In this document: one piece after another, positions 37,901-49,900 of the stretch | Position numbering within the stretch: position 1 is the first letter of the stretch | How the letters are laid out: every line of letters starts with the position of its first letter | Assembly (NCBI GenBank): GCA_026182355.1 | Contig: JAPFBL010000372.1 | Location: 263,499-327,498 of the forward strand | Length of the DNA: 64,000 nucleotides | Reading direction: 5' to 3' | Source: Hermatobates lingyangjiaoensis | Lineage: Eukaryota > Arthropoda > Insecta > Hemiptera > Hermatobatidae | Position numbers and translations under genes: made by a program | Notes under the pieces: model-generated | Told to the model about the DNA's origin: nothing | The model's input: only the letters and a program-made list of their open reading frames with translations | Databases searched by the model: none

Positions 37901-40900
37901 AATATGTAAGCATTCCTAAGGAAGCGCAGTTTTATCTCCTCTCTTATTCATTTGTTTATGCATTCCGTCAATTCTCCTTTTTTTCGAGTGTTTTTTCTGA
38001 TTTTAATCACAAAAATAATGTTAATAATTGTTTAGTCTCTTATTCCTTTATATTTATAAAAACCAAATAGTATATTATAGTGTGGTAAACTGTTGTAGCA
38101 TACCCAAATAACTATAGAAAGAGTTAAGTGCAAATGAATGAAACGTGATCAAATCTGAGAGATTTTGTTTGACACATTATCTCAAATTATAAGCAAATGA
38201 TATGAGTCAATTTTACAGTCACATAGAAAAAAAATGTAATGTGTTGGACGTTACAGAGAAAACAATGTATTAGAAAATAAAATGTGTTGTTATTAGAGCA
38301 GAGTATGTTAACCATTCAGCTAAACTGGTCCCCCTTTAAATAATCAAATGGTCAAACCTAAAATTCGGAAAAACCCAACTTAATGATTTTAATAATAAAA
38401 ATACCAATATGGACACAATGTCGACAATCACTATGCTCATGAAACGCTACGGATTATTGTAGGGCAGGGATGGCGAACCTTTTTTAACTCCTGGGTCAAT
38501 TATATATCTTATATAAAAAAATAAACAAAAGTGGGTCACAACTTTATTATCAAATCAATGAGAAAGTTGTTGCTGCATCTTATCTGATAGCATTAGAATC
38601 CGAGGTTTATAGGTTGTAGTTTTCAGTTTGATACATGCAGCACTCATATTGGCACCAAGACGATTTCTGGTACTTGATTTTATGAAATTCATATGTGAAA
38701 ACAAGGATTCACATGAATATGAGGAACCAAACAACGTCAGGAGAGCTATTGCTAATTTTTTCATTGATTTAAAAGAAGATGGCAAGGAATTCCATTCTGT
38801 AAGAATGATATTCTCAGCAAAGTTCTTCAGTAGATAATGATTCTGTTTCCCTCATTTTTATGGATATATATTTCTATCTGTTCAGTTAGATTGAGTCTCT
38901 GTCCTTTCTGTAGCAAGTCCATTGTGTTTTCTAACCTGTCTATAGATAAAAACTAAAAATCAAAAATAACTAAATAAAATCAAAGTAATAATATCAGGAT
39001 AGCAGTGGACTATCTTGTTATAACAGTGTATTTTCATGTAATTACGCGGCGATTCCAACGCCATCTCTTGCTCTTTTCACGAAATTACACGGCGATTCTA
39101 ACGCCATCTCTTGGTCTTTTCATGAAATTACACGGCGATTCTAACGCCATCTCTTGGTCTTTTCATGAAATTACACGGCGATTCTAACGCCATCTCTTGG
39201 ACTTTTAATGAAATTACACGGCGATTCTAACGCCATCTCTTGGTCTTTTCATGAAATTACACGGCGATTCTAACGCCATCTCTTGGACTTTTCATGATAT
39301 TACACGGCGATTCTAACGCCATCTCTTGGTCTTTTCATGAAATTACACGGCAATTCTAACGCCATCTCTTGGACTTTTCATGAATTACACAGCGATTCTA
39401 ACGCCATCTCTTAGACTTTTCATGAAATTACACGGCGATTCTAACGCCATCTCTTGGTCTTTTCATGAAATTACTCGGTGATTCCTACGCCATCTCTTTG
39501 TTTTTTCAATATCTTTTCATTTGAGTATCGTGCCATCGGTGGTCGCGCGCGAGACTTGTCCGGGTACGGCGATATCCTGGACCTTCGGTGATACTGAGAG
39601 TATCCCCTCCGGGAAATTTTTTCTCAATTTAGTCGAGAGAGAACGCAATTGAGCGTTGAGCACATTTTAGTGAGTTGTCATCTGGAGCTTTTTACTTTTG
39701 GAGCATTGTGAGAAGTTTTTAACCCTCACTTCTGGGTCTTCAGCGGTTTTTTGCGGTTTTTCCAATTTTTCTCCCCCCCCCCCCTTATTTTTTCATACCT
39801 GGCCCATATCCAATTTTTTTTTATTACCCCCCCCTGATAGTTTCCCATCATCTCCGGCCCTCTGGGCCAATCCCCTAACCCAGAAAATTTCTGGATTGAA
39901 CTTTGACCCTACCTTTGAATGCGTTTATCTCGGCTCCAGGTGGAGCTACAGGTACGGGGAAAACGCCATTTTAATTAGGAGTGCAAGGAGTATCCGACAG
40001 CATGAGTGGGAAGTCACCAAAAGCCGAACAGAAATCGACCTCCTCCAGGAGCGAGGGCCAGATGAGAAAATCTCCTAGGGGAAGTTTAGCGGAGGATAAG
40101 ATGCGAAGCCCTACTAAGGTTGCCAACCCCCGGCCGAGAGGTGCAGATGGGAAGTATGTGAGGACGTCAATGGGCAAGCCCTCGTCCGCTCCCACGGATG
40201 TGTTGAGGAGACAATCCGCCGACAAGAAGGTAGCAAGTGAGTTAGGGAAGCTATGTGTAGCGCCAAGAAGGAATAGCGAGGTTGCTATGAGTGGCCAGCA
40301 GAAAAACCTGGAAGCGTTCATCTCCCCCGGAAAGGAAGGTTTATCTTCGGATAATCTCAAGTTCCTAGATGACCTCATGGCGACTCCGGAGTCTAAGAAA
40401 AGGGGCCACGAGAGCATGTCCCTGACGGAGTGTATGCAGGCAGGAAAATCTTGCTTAAAACGAGAAGCAAATTCGTACACATCGCCGCTTACGACTGCCA
40501 AAAAACAACTGGCTAATAGTGCCCAAGCAGTGTTGCCAAATATTTTCATAGAGAAAATGCTAAGCAAAAAGAAAATAAATGCACAGCTAACCTATCTATT
40601 ATAGATAAGAAAAACAATTTTATGATGCAGAACTAAAACAAAAAAACACTAGTACATATACTTTAAATAGAAAAATATACATTTCATGGTGCTATATTTC
40701 ATTGTTATGTGCTAAATCCACCATAATAAATGCTAAAGTGGCAACTCTACGCATTAGTTGTCTCTGCTCGTTAATAGGTAAACGAAAAGCACTTGCCATA
40801 GCAAAAAAAAATATTTGTTTAGTTTTGCACAAACATCGACATAGAACGAACGACGTGGGTCACTAAAATATGAGTGGTGGGTCAGTTGGTGACCTGCGGG

Positions 40901-43900
40901 TATATGGTTCGCCATCCCTGTTGTAGGATAAAAAGCTAATGAAATGGTCTCTACATATAAAAATTTAATGGTATAAACAACGCGTTTCGAACACGTAGTG
41001 TTCTTCCTCAGGCAATAACTAAGGGTGAATATCTGTGGTACAACTATTATAATAGTGGAGCTGTGGAGCCACGGATTTATAATAATTTATTTATCTTTTT
41101 TTTTCTGAAAGATGAGTTTGTTTTATTTATTTTTTTTTAACTAAATGGTTTCTTTTTACTTTACTTATAAGTAAAGTATAGTGATTGTGAAGAAATTCGA
41201 TCTCGAAATTTTGACGGAATCACATGTTTTGAGGTCCCAGAAGTCATTTTATGAAGTTTTTTCGATGATGTCTGTGGGTGGGTGAGTGTGTTAGCATTGC
41301 TTGTTACCACACGCTACCGTACAGAATCTTTGATGGATCAAGTTGATATTTTACACAAAAATAGGCCCCATAGTGTAGGTAGATGATCCCTATTGTTTGG
41401 GAAAAATTTTGCATGACGGAAAAGTCACTTTTTTTTCTCAAAAACCGGTTTTAGGAAAACATTTTTTTCTCCTAAACTGATAATTCTAGAGTTTTAAAAT
41501 TTTGGCATTTCCTTTGAGGTTACAATAGAATAGGACATTTTTCTTCGATGTTTATGATATTTTTCAGAGATAATAAGAAACAGAAACAGACTTTATTTTT
41601 CTTGTTTTAAATTTGAAAATTTGACTTAAATATTCAACGTAGAAGGAGGTCAATAGTAAAGTTGAGTGCAGGCCACTCCTGATTTTTTACGTAGTTTTTT
41701 AGGTTGGCGATGTATTTTCCGATTTTCTCTAGTCATGTATAAAATATTTAAATCTCAATATGCCGTTGTTTGAGTCAGTTTGTATATTTTATTGCTTCTT
41801 ACTTGTACTGATTTGAGGTGTTTCGTTGACACTACCTGAAGTCACCAGCATTATTAACGTCTCTTAAAGATTTGATCGAATAAAAGTCGAAAATGAGATT
41901 TTCTTTTTATTAACGCTTTATTATATTAAACTCATAAAGTGGTTGATATTTTCTTCGTCAAAAACTTGATTTTAGAATATTTTCAATAAAATGAGATTTT
42001 TACCCTTCAAATTGGATATCATTTGTTCACATTTCATAGAGTGAACAGACACAGACAGAAACATGATTTTTATAATTATAGATGTATATATGAGTTGGCT
42101 GTTTGCTTTGGGACCCGCTCTTTTTTCTCCTGATGACGGCCAAACAGAAAATAGGACTAGTTTATTTTTCTATTCTTTGTGAACTTCCAATTTACTCGTA
42201 GATTTTTTTGTTGTCCAATTTGGTTATTTTTTGTTGTACAAAGTTTTTTATGCATTCATTTCTGTGTTTTAATTTAGACATTACAAATTAAATATCTAGG
42301 TGTTTAAAGTAACTGCTACTGATATCGGCTAGTGTCGAAATATAGAGGAAAACAACTTTTTTCTTTTGCTTTTTGATGTAGTATATGTTGCAGAGCTGTG
42401 CATGTTTGTCAAACTCGTATAAGAGATTTAGAGATAGACTCCCATAACCATATGTATTTTGAAATACGTGTACCAAGCTACTTTGCAGTGTATGTTTCAT
42501 TGTCGTGTGTGCGTTGCATAATCAGATCATGCTCTCTTAACAATTCCCGTTTTGGCTGGTACTACATTACTTTAAAAGGCCGTACTAACAGTATGTCCGC
42601 TGCTAATAAACTAAAATCCATATCTGATTACGTTTTCAAGAACATAGAAGTCATGTCTGTGTAAGAGTTACAAGCAATAAAATATATACAAAACAATTCA
42701 GATTAAAATATTTTTAAAAAAAAATTACAGAAAAAGTTGCGCATGGAGAAAAAAAGTAGAAAACAAAATTTGTAATAAATTTTGTTTTTTACAACTTTTT
42801 TTTTAAAAAAAACTTTTCACTATGAGATGATCTTAGGCCCAAAAATCTTAAAAAACCTATAACATGATCTTTCATCATACGTTGACTTGTTGTCTTTACC
42901 CTTGTCATTGTCAGAATTTATTTTTTTGTAACATGATCATGTTTCATTGTATGAACTAGATAACTATTAATAATGCTTAGATTTTCAATTTTCGCATACG
43001 TGAATGTCTGCGTGAAAGACAAAAATTTAAACAATTATAGTTAAATTATGAAGTGTTGTTCTCGTAGTACATTTCACTCATTATTTAAGAAGCTTCAATT
43101 TGTTTTATGTGTAAAATGTTTTTTGCAAACATATTATATTCCTACTTGAAATGTTTTTCTTTGTTTATAGAGTGTTAGACCAGCATAAGATGTCCATAGA
43201 CGAATGGGAACAAAGTATAATGACATGGTGGAATGAGCACAAAGGCCTTCTCAAAGAAGACGCCATGATGGAATACCTTAAAATAGCCCAGGACTTAGAA
43301 ATGTACGGAGTAAATTACTTTGAAATAAGAAATAAAAAAGGAACTGAATTATATCTCGGTGTAGATGCTTTAGGACTAAATATTTATGAAAAGGATGACA
43401 AGTGAGTATTTCCTATCCTGCAGTTCTTTTTCTTTCTTTTTTTTAAATTTACTATAAGTTAACTATAATTATCATGAATGACTTCACTGTGACATTTTAT
43501 CAGATTGCAAGCTTTCAGGTCGCTCCTGAAATGCAGTTATTACATTTTTTGGTGGGTTTGAAATATTTCATGTTTAAAAAATCTGGTTTTTTTTTAGAGA
43601 TTTGGAGTGCATCAATAGTTTGTGAATAAAAAGCGTTTGTTGGTTCATAATAAAATTAAGTTTTTTTTATTATCGGAAATAAGTTTTATTTTAAAAATAA
43701 TAACCGTAAATATGGTAGAAACAGACTTTAGGTAGATTACATTTGTTTAATGAATATTAGAATAGTTCACAGAAGGGGTTCTTGAGGATTTTTGTCATAA
43801 AAATTTAACTCCTGATTATATACCGACGTTTCGACAAAAGTTGTTTGGAATTTTCAAGAATAAAAAACAATTTATTAACGACATAAGTACAGCAAGATAA

Positions 43901-46900
43901 ATACATCCATGGAATACCAACCAACAGAAAAAAAAACCAAACAAACAAAAAATTCAGTACAAGATCCTGTTGTGGTTCTCTTGTTACTGAATTTTTTGTT
44001 TGTTTTCTGTTGGTTGGCATTCCGTGGATCTATTTGTCTTGCTTTACTTATGTCGTTAATAAATTATTTTTTAGCCTTGAAAATGCCAAACAACTTTTGT
44101 CGAAACGTCAGCATATAATCAGGAGTTAAATTTTTATGACAAAAATCCTCAAGAACCCCCCTTCTGTGAACTTAAAAAATCAGTGATCGAGAAGCTATAT
44201 TAGCATTATTAGAATAATTTTTGCAGTTTTCTGAATGGAGAGAATTAATCTTAAGTACACATCAAAGTCAAGGCTGTCGACTTTGAAGAAGTATTACAGC
44301 GATTGCGTACATATTCTTGTTATCTCGATAAAATTAGTGCCATAATTACTGTTGTTCCCAAGCAAGATTTTTCCCGTTTGATCTTCTGTAGATGATTTTA
44401 AAGCTCCTTCAAAGACCTCCAATATGAAATATTAAGACATTATTCAAATACAATTATTAATTTTGATATTAATTGGAAAAACTATTCTAACCACATATAT
44501 TTATTAAGTTAAAACAAATATCTGTTTCATGAGTTTTTTTGATAATATGTTTACTTATAGTATGTTGGAGTGTAAACCATTCCAGATTTTGATATTAGTT
44601 CAAGACATAATTATGTACTTTTTGTTACAGATTAACTCCCAAAATAGGGTTTCCATGGTCTGAAATTCGTAATATATCATTCAATGATAGGAAGTTCATA
44701 ATCAAGCCAATTGACAAAAAGGCTCCCGATTTTGTCTTTTTTGCTGCTAGAGTTAGAATAAATAAACGTATCCTCGCCCTTTGTATGGGCAATCACGAGC
44801 TGTATATGCGCAGAAGGAAACCAGATACTATTGATGTGCAGCAGATGAAGGCGCAGGCTTCTGAGGAGAAACTGGCCAAACAACAGCAAAGGTACTCAAA
44901 AACACTTTGCAGTCCATAGCAAATAACTAAAAACAGTAAAATAGATCTGTCAACTTTTATTGTAATTTAAATATCACATTTCATTACTAATCAACGTCTA
45001 AATCACAAGAAGAAAAGAGAATAAAGACAAAGATCTTTCAACTGCAACAAGCTGTCTTCGTTAGAGTCACAACTCAGGATTTGACTCTGACGAAGACAGC
45101 TTGTTATGGTTGAAAGATGTTAGTATTTTTCTCTTTTCTTATTGTTTTTTTGTATATACATTATTCTCCATTAATCTCCTTTTCAATTTTGAGTGTAATT
45201 CAGTTTCTAGATACATTTTTCTATCCTTATTTCCTAAGTTCATTTATATTTCTATATAATATAGTATACAGTATATAATATACTATTACAGTTCGAGCAT
45301 GTTTCTGTTTAGTACAAACCATCCTCAGAGAGAATAGATTATTATGCTGATTTTTTTTTTACACCAGAGAAACTGTTTAAAGTAACAGGTAATAATAAAA
45401 CTAATTATTAATGTTATGTTTCTATTTCTCCCAACTGACTTGGGACTCTGACGAAGACCGCTTGTTTCGGTTCAAAGGTCTCAATCTTTTTCTCTTTCCT
45501 TATTGTGGTTTGGACGTGTTTATTGTGAAGTTTTGTTATTAATTGCTAATATGTGTAAAAGAACAGATAATAGTATAGTTCATGCATTTAATTAGTCCTC
45601 TCTTTAGTATTGGGATGATTAAACCTGGACCAAAATTAGATTTTATTAATTTCCTAACCATCAGACAAGTTACATTTTAATTATGTTTAAACTTGTCATG
45701 AAAAACAATTATAACAGCCTCCAACTTAGATTCACGAAACTTAACAGTTGTAGTACTAACAGGTGCTGATAAAATAGTATGTCAGCATCTTCTCAGCTCT
45801 ACAGTTTTCGAAACATGATAGAAGGAATATTAACAAACGATACTTTTTCATCTTCTGCGGCTCGACAGTTTTCGAAATTGGGCATATGCCTTACTATAAG
45901 TATTAACAAACGAAACTTTTTCATCTTCTCCGGCTCGATAGTTTTCTTGACAAAGTTCGATAAGACATTATATAGGAGTTCTCATTGTTTCAGTTTTCTA
46001 ACATACAGCGTCACTAAACATCCCTCAATATCAAGTTTGCACTACCTGTCTAATTTAGAAATGTATTTGTGTTTATTATATAAGCAAAATATCTGGTATT
46101 TCAGGAATTTTACAAAGTTTCTTAAAGATATCACAGAAAAATACTTTAGTCCATGGATTTCACTTTTTATTTAAGTCAAAGTGAGCTGCCAAAAATATGA
46201 TTTGCTCTATTTTCAAATGTTAGTTTGATTTTAACCGTTATGTTGAATGAAGAAAAGTACAAGCTTTTAAATGCTATTTTAATAAAGAATTTAAATTTGC
46301 TGCTGTCTGAATTAATTCAAACGTCTAAGAAATCTCTAGAGTATAATTAATTTTAAGTGATGTTTCGTTTGCCTACGAATAGATGCTGTAATTTTAGTAT
46401 TTTAGTAACTAAGTATTAGTGAGTTTGATTGTGGCAAGTGTTTTATGTATATTTCCTTTGTAGAGAAAAGTTGCAAATGGAAGTGGCAGCAAGAGAGAAG
46501 GCTGAAAAGAAACAACAGGAGTATGAAGAAAGGCTCAAGTCAATGCAGGAGGAGATGGAGAAGAGACAGCAGGATCTGCAGGAGGCCCAGGTAACAGAGT
46601 AGTGGGTAAAGTAGGGGTTCTCAGTGGGGGTGAAATTCACCCCCAGGGGATGAATTGTGAATCAGTGATTCTACAGAGTGAGACAAGCTACTATAGGTTT
46701 TGACCTCTATATTATAGATTAAAAAATATTATTTTGATTGAATTGATATTTTATATACCCATCAATAAATTTAATTAGGATTTAATGCAGTGGTTCTCAA
46801 CGTGGTCCACATGGACCCCCAGGGGTCCACAGAGGATTACTGGGGGTCCATGAGGAAAGTAGTATTCTGAAGATCCATGACACGCGGTTAGGGCTCCATA

Positions 46901-49900
46901 TTAATTTTAAATGAATTTATCAGCAAACCAAAAATAAATCAAAGCGTAGTAAGCTTTGGCCGTACAATATTCACACATAATTAAAATATAAGGCCTAATA
47001 TCCTCGTCAGTTTGTTAAAATGTTCCAATGTTTTAAAATTTTCTATTGCACTTCTCTTTATGGTACATTCAAAATTTATTCGGTTACAATTTATTTCAGG
47101 GTTCTTTATAAAATGTTAATGAAGAAATATTTTGTTATTGTTTTAAAAACATTTTTGTATTTTCGCATGCGTTGTAGATGTAATGAAATTATTTCATAAT
47201 TAACGATATTCATTTACCTAAAAACAAATATTTATTTATAAATTTGTATAATTATGCTTTTTAAGTATCCGGGGGATTGGGGGTCCACAAGTAGCTTTTA
47301 GGGGGTCCACAAGCAAACAAAGGTTGAGAACCCCTGATTTAATGTATAAAATTCTATTATACATATAATAGATGTAAAGTTGTAAAAGTGTATATACTAC
47401 CTTGGAAAGAAGAAGGGGTGGAAGGAATGGCAGTAGGGGTGAATGGCCAAGGGAGGCTGAGAACCCTTGGTGTAGGGTTTAAAACCAGTTACGAATAACC
47501 TGGTATAATCGGGTAAAAATTTTTCTTCACAACCTGTTTCTAGACCTTTTTAACCCGGTAATCTTTTAATTGTTCATTTCAGACATCAAGTTAATTAGTA
47601 CTAATTTTATGGCACTTCTTTGCACATTATAAGCTTTATTTTTTTTTTCAATTTTTCTTGCTAATGCTAATGTCACAGAAATAATAAATAATTATTAAAG
47701 AATAATAATGAAGAAGAAAATAATACATTATTTTGATGAAACACCATACCATACATACTTTGATGAAACACCTACTAGAGCTTTCTCACCTACTCGTTTA
47801 TTTCTTACTAAAATAAGAGGAAATGTTTCAGACAAATCAATTGATTCATTATGCTTTTTGAAAGATTATTTTAAAAAAATGACTGATTTTTTTCCATATT
47901 ATGTCAAAATCAATTTTTTTTCTTTTTTTTTTTTGTATTTAATATTTTGTGTCTTTAAAGATGGAATCTTGATTAAACTCATTATAACGAAAAGGAAATG
48001 TTTCTTTCATTCTCATTGAATACTTAATATTTTCATTTTCTTTGCAACTTTGCATTTTATTAATCGGTTATTAACGTGTTATGAAATTTCAGACAATTAT
48101 TAACCTGTTTTGTATTTTCCGGTTAATTTTAATCCCTGGAATAGTGTTTTGAGTGAAATCAAGCTGAATGTCATCCTACCCGGATCATTAATCCATTATA
48201 TCTCGTTTTTGCAAATTTCATGAAAAAAAATTTCAGAGGTTTCTTTCATAGGAATTCAAAACATGTTGAAGTTACATTTTAACGTTTTATTTAAAAAAAA
48301 GAATATTGATTTGGATAGATTCTTTATAAGGTTTACTTATTATTGCTCACAAAAGAAAAAAGTTGACGGACCAAGTAGTTATGCTTTATAAAATTACGAA
48401 ACATTGCACGCATTATATATATTTCAGAACTTTACTTTATGATAACTTCTCTCTGCAAATGAATAATCACAACTGTTACACTATCAGAGCTTAGAATGTT
48501 TGATAGCTGTGCGTAAGTGCACAAGTTTGAACACGTTGCTAGTGGTAGCATGGATACCATACGTGTACTATCTGTCCCACTGTTCTCTTTTGAGGACATC
48601 ATTATTTTAGGCCATATATATTCCTGAAGAGTGAATAAACGGTTGTATAATAGATCTCATAATTTTTAAAAATTTATAATTTATAGAAATTATTATAAAA
48701 ATATTATATTATATTATAAAAATTACTATATTTCAGTCCTAAGTTCTAGAATTCAATATGCTATAAACTAGAGATGAAAATAAAATGTTGATTTTTCTTA
48801 TACATTTTACGCATTTTTGTAACTGAAATAACATTTCACTTGAAGGCTGTTTTCATTAATATCAATGTTGATCCCATTGATAACATTGATATTACTGCGT
48901 CAGTAAATGATGCAGATCAGTTAAAGTATCCAAAATAAAGGCATTTAAAAAGGATTTGTGCTTTTTTTTACAGACCGTCCTCAAATGAGGACAATGGGAT
49001 ATAATTGGTTAATATCACACAGTACCAACTTTATTGGTCTTTACAGTTAGACAAGCTTGTAACAAAAGTAAATGAATAGCAAAATTAAACAGTTGATTTG
49101 TAAATTATGTTTGCCCTCTTATGATATATTTGTATATGGATATATGAGTTTGAAGATGCCCAAGACTCGACTCTCGACTTCTATTCTACTCCCTTTCTCA
49201 TTCTCCATTATCAGCATAAATAATGATAATTCAGTTTATCATGCTTTATCTGTTTCATTACCTTCTAATAAGAGTTACTACCTATAGGTTACTTTTGCAT
49301 TCTTCATTTTGATATAGTTTTGTTTTCTTCAGTTTTTTTTTTTTTAATTTTTGAAACGCCTGGTTTCCAAATGTTTTTGGTAACCGAGATTTTTTTGTTT
49401 GGAGGATTAGTTATTTGACGACATATGTGTAACCTCAGTTTTTTTACATAAACATGCCTAAAATTTGAAAATGCATTTATCATGCATTATATTGGTACGG
49501 TACATAGAATAAGCATGATAAGCATTCTATCAAATGTCTTTACAATGGACTTTTCAAGCTCTTAACTTGAACTGATGGACACCCAATCTGGCAGACGAAC
49601 AACCAACACAGATACGTGTTGGGAGTTACTTCAAGTATTTTAGTAATATATGTGAAAATATTTTTTTTTATTTTTTTTTAGCATGTATTACATGCAAAAA
49701 TTACACGTTTTGTACTATACTTCTTATTTTTACAATATAATAATTAAATTATAATATATTATACTGTCTAGTAATTCGATACTATGTAAAATATTATAGA
49801 TAGAATTTGTTATGCAATACTTCTTGTAAGAGTGAATTACTGGTTTTTGTGTTGAGTTGTTCATCCACAACTCTACGAAAAATGGAATTTTGAAAATTCT

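Larger units (their letters stand above)
38465..40922 (-). mobile_element. hAT transposon, - strand, with foreign interior
   Basis: Ends CAGGGATGGCGAACC and GGTTCGCCATCCCTG. Flanked by TTGTAGGG and TTGTAGGA (7 of 8, the hAT target size). The - strand encodes a hAT C-terminal dimerisation region near the left end. The middle (about 39000-40550) does not look like hAT transposase but like the 5' end of a LINE on the + strand. The target site is the terminus of a family B fold-back. Confidence 0.85.

Noticed and set aside
39971..40567. 198-codon - strand ORF
   Set aside because: Shadow of the hydrophilic + strand ORF. Its predicted product has no recognisable domain, and it continues through the likely hAT junction.
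47708..48019. 103-codon + strand ORF
   Set aside because: Phe/Lys/Ile-rich low-complexity composition expected of AT-rich noise; no splice or homology support.
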